Translations under genes and position numbers: made by a program
Assembly (NCBI GenBank): GCA_025057715.1
Contig: JANWVD010000066.1
Span: 1 to 5,634, forward strand
Reading direction: 5' to 3'
DNA from: Aquificaceae bacterium
GTDB taxonomy: Bacteria; Aquificota; Aquificia; Aquificales; Aquificaceae
Length of the DNA stretch: 5,634 nt
Shown: in pieces, positions 4,624-5,634 of the stretch
Layout: the number at the start of each line of letters is the position of its first letter
How positions within the stretch are numbered: position 1 is the first letter of the stretch
Notes under the pieces: generated by a model
The model's input: only the letters and a program-made list of their open reading frames with translations
Told to the model about the DNA's origin: nothing
Database searches by the model: none

Positions 4624-5634
4624 CTTGGGGTGAGGATAACCTCGGAATAGGGTTTTGCAATAATATACTTCCTCAGAATCTCCAAGATATCTTCTTTGCT
4701 TACTGCCATTATACTATTCTCAAAGTAAAGATAAGGATTTAAACTTTTACCTACTGTCAGGTAATAGCCTATAGTAAAAGCTTCAGATTGCACTCTTTCG
4801 TGTTCAAATGCCTTTGAATTTATGAGTCTTTGCTTTGCAATTTCAACAACTTCGTCTGTTATGAAGCTCTCAGGGGAATTTATTAATTTAAAAACCTCTT
4901 CTTTTAGCGAATCTACACCCTCCGGGCTCGTAGAGGCAAAAATATAGAATATGTTATCAATCGGTCTTGAAAAATCGCCGCAGCCAATTGAAGAGGCAAA
5001 GCCCTTTTCCCTGATTTCTCTAAAGAGAATCGACGTCCTTCCAGTCCCAAGAATTTGGTCAAGCACCATAAGTGCTGGGTATTCGCGTTCTTTTATCCCC
5101 GGCACTCGCCATGCAATGACCCAATATGCATTTGATAGTCTGCTGTCTCTTACCGTTTTTGACCTATTTTCAAGCTGCTCTGGCTCTGGCTTCACCTTTT
5201 GCTTTTTGACCTGTCTTTTTTCCTCCTTTCCAAAGGTTTTTTCGGCAAGTTCGTAGACTTCTTCTGGATTTACATCCCCAACTATCACGATATTAATAAC
5301 TTGTGGTGCATAAAAGTTTGTGAAAAATTCTCTCAAACCCTCTTGCGTAAAGGCTCTGACTGTGTTTTCAAAGCCAAGTATAGGGTCTCTGTATGGTGAT
5401 ATTTTATAAACTTGCTTTTCAAGCTCTTCCCAGAGCTTGTTTCTTGGGTCATCATCCTTGCGCTTTATCTCCTCTATAACTATTGGCTTCTCTTTCTCAA
5501 CGGAGTCTTTATCAAGTAATGGTCTTTGAGTAAGATAATAAATCAATTCAAGAGCCTCTTTCCAGTATGGTTTTGCTATCGTTATGTGGTAATATGTAAA
5601 GTCTTTCGAAGTGCCAGCGTTTATGCTCCCGCCC
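4620..5634 (-). CDS. M16-family zinc peptidase, probable catalytic subunit (partial, N-terminus off the right edge)
   Basis: The frame is open to the window edge, and 337 C-terminal residues are visible of about 430. The first are GGSINAGTSKDFTYY, the conserved GGxxNAxTS strand that normally follows HxxEH by about 25-30 residues. The zinc motif itself therefore lies just outside the window and cannot be confirmed. The third zinc ligand is present as the second Glu of VIEEIKRKDDDP (codon 5471-5469). PYRDPILGFE and the central IVIVGDVNPEEV are typical of the family. The C-terminal domain has LDQILGTGRTSILFREIREKGFASSIG, where one residue is missing and Ser stands where the substrate-binding Tyr is expected. 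The TTG at 5546 is internal and not a start. The gene overlaps the next M16 gene by 4 bases. The substrate is unknown; such enzymes degrade peptides or process envelope proteins. Confidence 0.9.
   Translation of the reverse strand, partial: GGSINAGTSKDFTYYHITIAKPYWKEALELIYYLTQRPLLDKDSVEKEKPIVIEEIKRKDDDPRNKLWEELEKQVYKISPYRDPILGFENTVRAFTQEGLREFFTNFYAPQVINIVIVGDVNPEEVYELAEKTFGKEEKRQVKKQKVKPEPEQLENRSKTVRDSRLSNAYWVIAWRVPGIKEREYPALMVLDQILGTGRTSILFREIREKGFASSIGCGDFSRPIDNIFYIFASTSPEGVDSLKEEVFKLINSPESFITDEVVEIAKQRLINSKAFEHERVQSEAFTIGYYLTVGKSLNPYLYFENSIMAVSKEDILEILRKYIIAKPYSEVILTPR

Noticed and set aside
3559..4633. Long open frames on the plus strand opposite the zinc-less M16 gene (111 and 157 codons)
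   Set aside because: They are antisense to a well-supported M16 gene, show no recognisable family pattern and have no supporting start signal; they follow from the codon use of the real gene.
4951..5399. Plus-strand open frames of 101 and 66 codons opposite the partial M16 peptidase
   Set aside because: Shadows of the M16 coding sequence; composition is rich in Ser, Phe and Leu as expected for antisense frames.
1..5634. Searched by eye for CRISPR arrays, insertion-sequence ends, phage or defence genes, and riboswitches
   Set aside because: No spaced direct repeats, transposase or integrase motifs, or long leader regions are present; every long stretch is occupied by a housekeeping gene.

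Overview
The window is ordinary, densely packed bacterial chromosome of moderately low GC (about 40% by eye). It holds parts or all of seven protein genes and one tRNA gene, with almost no intergenic DNA. Nothing in it looks like phage, an insertion sequence, a CRISPR array or a plasmid. The genes are bacterial housekeeping genes. A short 338-residue alanine racemase, a stand-alone C-terminal-type MazG and a tandem pair of M16 peptidases suggest a compact genome, possibly from a thermophilic or deep-branching lineage. That placement is only a guess, and no marker in the window fixes the phylum.

Layout. On the plus strand, the 3' half of pyrB (aspartate carbamoyltransferase, cut by the left edge) overlaps coaBC (coenzyme A synthesis) by 8 bases. 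The last 19 bases of coaBC lie antisense to the 3' end of a tRNA-Ala(GGC) gene on the minus strand (1579-1650). Only 20 bases separate the tRNA 5' end from the ATG of the plus-strand alr gene (alanine racemase). alr converges with the minus-strand block and shares 4 bases with mazG at the stop codons.

The minus-strand block reads from right to left. It starts with an M16 zinc peptidase cut by the right edge. Next is a second M16 protein, joined to the first by an ATGA overlap and lacking the zinc site. It is followed by a small, unrecognised all-helical protein, and then by mazG. These four genes are adjacent or overlapping and very probably form one operon.

How the genes fit together. pyrB and coaBC are plausibly linked through nucleotide supply, because bacterial CoaB normally uses CTP, a product of the pyrimidine pathway. 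The two M16 proteins look like complementary halves of one heterodimeric envelope peptidase: one keeps the visible zinc-ligand region, the other keeps the Arg/Tyr substrate pair and has lost the zinc ligands. The most unusual local architecture is around 1569-1673. There the coaBC tail, a T-tract, tRNA-Ala, its likely promoter and the alr start codon are superimposed on opposite strands. I found no clearly new biological system; the items worth checking are mostly about this gene overlap and the split peptidase.
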